This document shows positions 60,306 through 64,000 of a DNA stretch of 64,000 nt, in pieces. The position numbers were made by a program, and so were the translations under genes. The DNA is taken from assembly GCF_000003815.2 (NCBI RefSeq), contig NC_049981.1, positions 17,228,893-17,292,892 of the forward strand, in the 5' to 3' direction. This DNA is from Branchiostoma floridae. Lineage: Eukaryota; Chordata; Leptocardii; Amphioxiformes; Branchiostomatidae. Each line of letters begins with the position of its first letter. Position 1 is the stretch's first letter. The notes under the pieces are model-generated. The model saw only the letters and a list, made by a program, of their open reading frames with translations, was not told the origin of the DNA and ran no database searches.

Positions 60306-61940
60306 CACTTCCTTTCTAACCTGTTATTGTCGCTGAATCATAATGAGAATGCATTCTAAGACTGCTCCTTACCATGCGAAAAAAGAGGAATGCAAATTCG
60401 TACTATGCCTAATCACGATTCCATTACCATTTCATTTCATGCCATAAAAAACAAAATCCATCAAGCCTTGCATCCATAAGAAATAAGACTGAGGACTGGA
60501 TGTTATCACCAAATACTCATCGTAAGCATCCATCTTATTCCAGGATGTCGACACAGTTTCTAAAAGTGGATCAATTTGCAGTAGTTCCACTAGATGGCGC
60601 TGTTGATGTGCAAAGTCCGGTCTAGGTGTCAGCCACGCCATCTAAAAAGGACAAGAACTGACCACTCCACATGAAGCAAAGTAGTAGTGAAACTAAACTA
60701 GTTAAATTCGAGTTAACAGATAGCTTACCATCTGCAGCAAACGACACCTTTGTTTTAGATTTGTTCTGCCTTTCCAAATGGTTAGTCAAAATGATATCAC
60801 AGGAAGTTACAACCGTATGTGCCATGCCTTTGCTATGGTACTACACATATAGCAGATTTGAGAAAATTTCCAATGAACGCTAATGTAACTGTATTAGGTG
60901 ACTTATGTATTTGCAATGCACCATGTAGCTATAAGTCAAGAGAAAAAGTTGCATTGACGATTGGGTTGGAGTCAAATTTGTTTAAAAAAAAGAAAGTGTC
61001 CCCGTTTCGGAACCGGTTCGTTAAGTTGGACCAATTGTTGCTACGTACAATATCGATGAAGGGCTGACTGATGTCGTCATGGGACAATATCTGCAGTTAA
61101 AAGAAAATTTCCCCTGAATACTGAAAATCTATCCTAACTTCCTCTTCTTCCAATACTCCAACTGAAGGAATTCATCACACCTTCTACGATATATATAGAA
61201 AAATTGTGCAAGCAGTAAAGCTAAGCGGAGTGAAATCTCCAATCTTTCGAGGGCAGCAAGGGGTATTCCACGTTTCTAATGAAAGTAATTACGGCGTTCA
61301 ATACTTCTCATCTCCTCTTGCGAAAACCTACTCGATTACGTTTCTCAGGGTTCGGGTTTCATTACCTCCCGCTGCCACCACGTTCCGTGGGCACGAATAA
61401 GAGGCCGATTGACTGCTAATCTGAGGGGTCGATGAAGCGGAAATTAATAAGCACGGAGGGGGCCGACACTTCATTTCATGGCACGTTATACGAACCCCGT
61501 GTCTAGGGGTAATTACACGTATTTTGAACCGAATGACCTTCTTTTGGAGACCTTCGATTGGGACATAAAGACAGCTGAAAGGGGGTATAGAAATTCTAAA
61601 CTTATTCCTGCTTACTGTTGGCTGATATTGGGAGAGAAGGACGGAGAAATCGAAAAAGGAGAAAATCAGAGAGAACGATGATTCCGTAAGGCTTTATAAT
61701 GAAGTGTCATAAAAAACACAGCACACACATAAGAGAGACGTGAAGCAAATATACTCTGATTGCAAATATAGACCCTGTATCATTGCATACTCAGGCACAT
61801 AGCTAGAAATGAAAGACAACATGTACATGGGAAAAAGAAGTTTAGAATACTTTAACACCGCTTAATTTCAGCCGCAATCTTCTTTTGCTGCCCCGACTGA
61901 GTAATCAAATATTACAGATCGTATATATCGTCACTCATAT
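60306..61940. other. Non-coding stretch
   Basis: Minus-strand frames at 60432-60825 look weakly protein-like (AWLTPRPDFAHQQRHLVELL) but contain GCGCCATCTAGTGG, a repeat-like word. No gene is called. Confidence 0.3.
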
Positions 61941-61944
61941 GGCA

Positions 61945-62260
61945 GAATCCTTCCTACACCTTTCGGTGTATAGAGGCATTTCCCATCACTGGCGCCTACA
62001 TCCTGTTGGGCCACACATGGCCACTACAGCAGGGGCTAGCCGATAGGTTTTCGTCTATGTGTGTTCAACTTCAGTAATCCTTCCCTTAGTGCTGAGTTGT
62101 ATTACAGTAAGCAGAGAAGTAGCAGGCAATAGATTTAAAGTTATTAGGATGACCCAGCCATGGTTTGAACCCGCCGTGTCCAGAATGTTAGGCAGTAATC
62201 AAGAATCCCAATCTGTACACTTTGCCGTTAAGATTGGGCAACACAGGATAGTAAGCACAC
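61945..62260 (-). mobile_element. tRNA-derived SINE-like repeat, minus strand
   Basis: Read on minus: GGATTCTTGATTACTGCC, then B box GGGTTCAAACC, then the blocks shared with 21140-21360 in reverse order, ending GGAAGGATT. The A box is weak. Confidence 0.6.
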
Positions 62261-64000
62261 TCCAGCTCCGGTAGCTTCCCTCGTGCACTCATCAGCAGCC
62301 GCTGTAGGCATGGTAAGCCAGTTATTTGAAAATTTCATGGCTGGCTCCAAAGGGATAGAGAAGGATTTGCCTCCGTCTCGCCGCTCAATCGGAATTGCAT
62401 GAATCCCCGTAAAGCCAGCCCTTTGGGTGGTAAGTGGGGAAGATGCGAACTGATCAATTCTTCTCCAACCCTTCGGCAACGTTGCAAAGTCGAGATAACG
62501 CCGTCTGAATAGGAAACAGTCTCAGACGAAAGCTTCGATTATCTTCCATGCACGTCAAACCGCCTGTGATTTTCTTATTTGCAAGTCCCTTACACATTAC
62601 TGTGTTCCTCATGGTGGCAACAGAATCCGGTTTAACTTACGCCCCCCCCCTTCTCCAGCCTTTCTATTACGTATTTACGTATTCACAGTGAACTGTAACC
62701 AACAAATGTTATGATGGCGTAATAAGCTGCAAAATGATTTATGCATGGAGTTTTATCATAACCAATGATAATCTATGCAACAAGACTCTTCAATTTCTTT
62801 ACTTTGTACACCAGTTCAAAGGCGATTGGTAGAGCAGACTTATCGAACCTATACGTCCTGGTATACATACGTAAATTATTGTAGATGTAATGAGAAACCT
62901 CATTGTACTGTCACTGTAATTTCACTGTAATGATACTTTTTTCTTTATCACCATGACCTGTACTTAAGTTTTAAGAACATAAACGCAAAATAAAATTAAA
63001 AAAAATCCCTTCATATCATATGTCCTTGTCGGTAACCATGACGACATTATACCGGATGATGTATGAGATCGTTTTCAGTGATATGATGAAATTTAATCAT
63101 CGTTTGACAGAATAATAAATCTATCGCTAGCTGTAGGGAAACGTTTTCTTCTGACCTTTAATTTCCCCAATGAAGAATCAAAGCAAGAAATATGACGCTA
63201 TCATATTTTTTTACTAGTTGATCGACCATAAATGCTATGCTAGCACCAAAACAATATTAGTGCGAAAATTTGATGCTACGACATCGTCGTAGCTTGTCGC
63301 TAAACATGTCTACATGATGCGAGGGACTGTTTACAACCACATGTATGCAATAATCATTTTTTCTTTAAGAATTTTTTCTTCCTCATAAGAATGAACAGAA
63401 TATACTTTTTTTTTCACAAAAATGATCAACTCATGACGATGCAGATAAAAACTAGTACCAATTTTACCTTACAATGGTTTTAATCTGTGCTGCAAATAAA
63501 AGACATTCTTATTCTATGTCCGAATTTCACGCGTCTTCTGTCAATCAATAGTTGCATACTTCAGTGACGCCCCGGCCAGTTAAAATGAAGTATATAGCTA
63601 GTACATTGTTGAAACTATCTCAGGGGAGTTCAAGTTGGGGTCGATTCGCTACAGCAGAGAATTTTATGGTGCGCATCATAAAACCGTTATTATGTGTAAA
63701 ATATAACTTTGATTTCCTGATCGACTGGAGATAAAAGTGCATATTCCAGTAAAACGGGAACTTGGCGATTAAAAAGCTACAAATCATTACAAGTACACCC
63801 TATAGTGTTCTCATGTCTAAAATAGTGATGAATGTTAAGACGTAATCTCTGATCGACGTGTATCCCAAATGATTCCGGGTGAAAATGGAGCATACAATTC
63901 CTCAAAACCCGCTTGTTCGAACAGGGAATTATGACGGCAATATATGAAAGAATGTACAATCCCACCCCCAACAGGAAATGAGACGTATACGTTAACCTCC
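62261..64000. other. Non-coding stretch to the window end
   Basis: AT-rich. No exon, RNA gene or repeat end recognised. Confidence 0.4.

Overview
The window looks like nuclear DNA of a multicellular animal, most likely a cephalochordate (amphioxus, Branchiostoma). The reasons are split genes with GT/AG introns, short tRNA-derived SINEs with a Deu-type core, and a dense mix of small non-autonomous DNA transposons and Helitron-like repeats around sparse exons. The species call is inference. No bacterial operon, rRNA, intact tRNA gene, CRISPR array or virus was seen.

Layout. 1-5.7 kb is the end of a tandem satellite of about 297/291 bp units, with a related 48-bp minisatellite at 6.5 kb. 7.5-19.7 kb is a transposon graveyard. 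It holds a Deu-type SINE, a pogo-like element with a nested MITE, and a tandem dimer of a TIR element. Into the dimer a 1-kb element, a 36-bp hairpin and a 146-bp GC-rich foldback have inserted, and in two of the three cases the second dimer copy supplies a good empty site. A LINE 3' end and a 5.5-kb inverted-repeat Helitron-like compound follow.

20.6-25.0 kb (minus strand) carries the one gene readable from start to stop: an isopenicillin-N-synthase-like 2-oxoglutarate/Fe(II) oxygenase in eight coding exons (about 315 residues). As sequenced it has an in-frame TAG in exon 2 and a one-base frameshift in exon 6, so it is a pseudogene, a null allele or an assembly with two errors. Its introns and flanks hold several inverted-repeat elements and a SINE, and a 185-bp hairpin lies just after its stop codon. 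25.3-26.4 kb is a young TIR element with perfect 53-bp ends.

27-42 kb is mostly non-coding, with a TIR element, two SINEs and a second copy of the 1-kb element. At 42.2 kb (plus strand) lies the first coding exon of an M1-family membrane aminopeptidase. Its catalytic exons were not found in the remaining 21 kb. 44-64 kb holds microsatellites, a TIR element, SINEs, two more Helitron-like elements with 163-bp internal modules, a LINE remnant, and a few exon-like segments of unknown identity on the minus strand at 47.3-50.7 kb.

The two recognisable genes have no evident functional link. The strongest leads are the Helitron-like family (shared subterminal inverted repeats, terminal hairpin, CTAG end, internal tandem modules), the micro-hairpin insertion with a clean target duplication, the modular satellite, and the doubly broken oxygenase.
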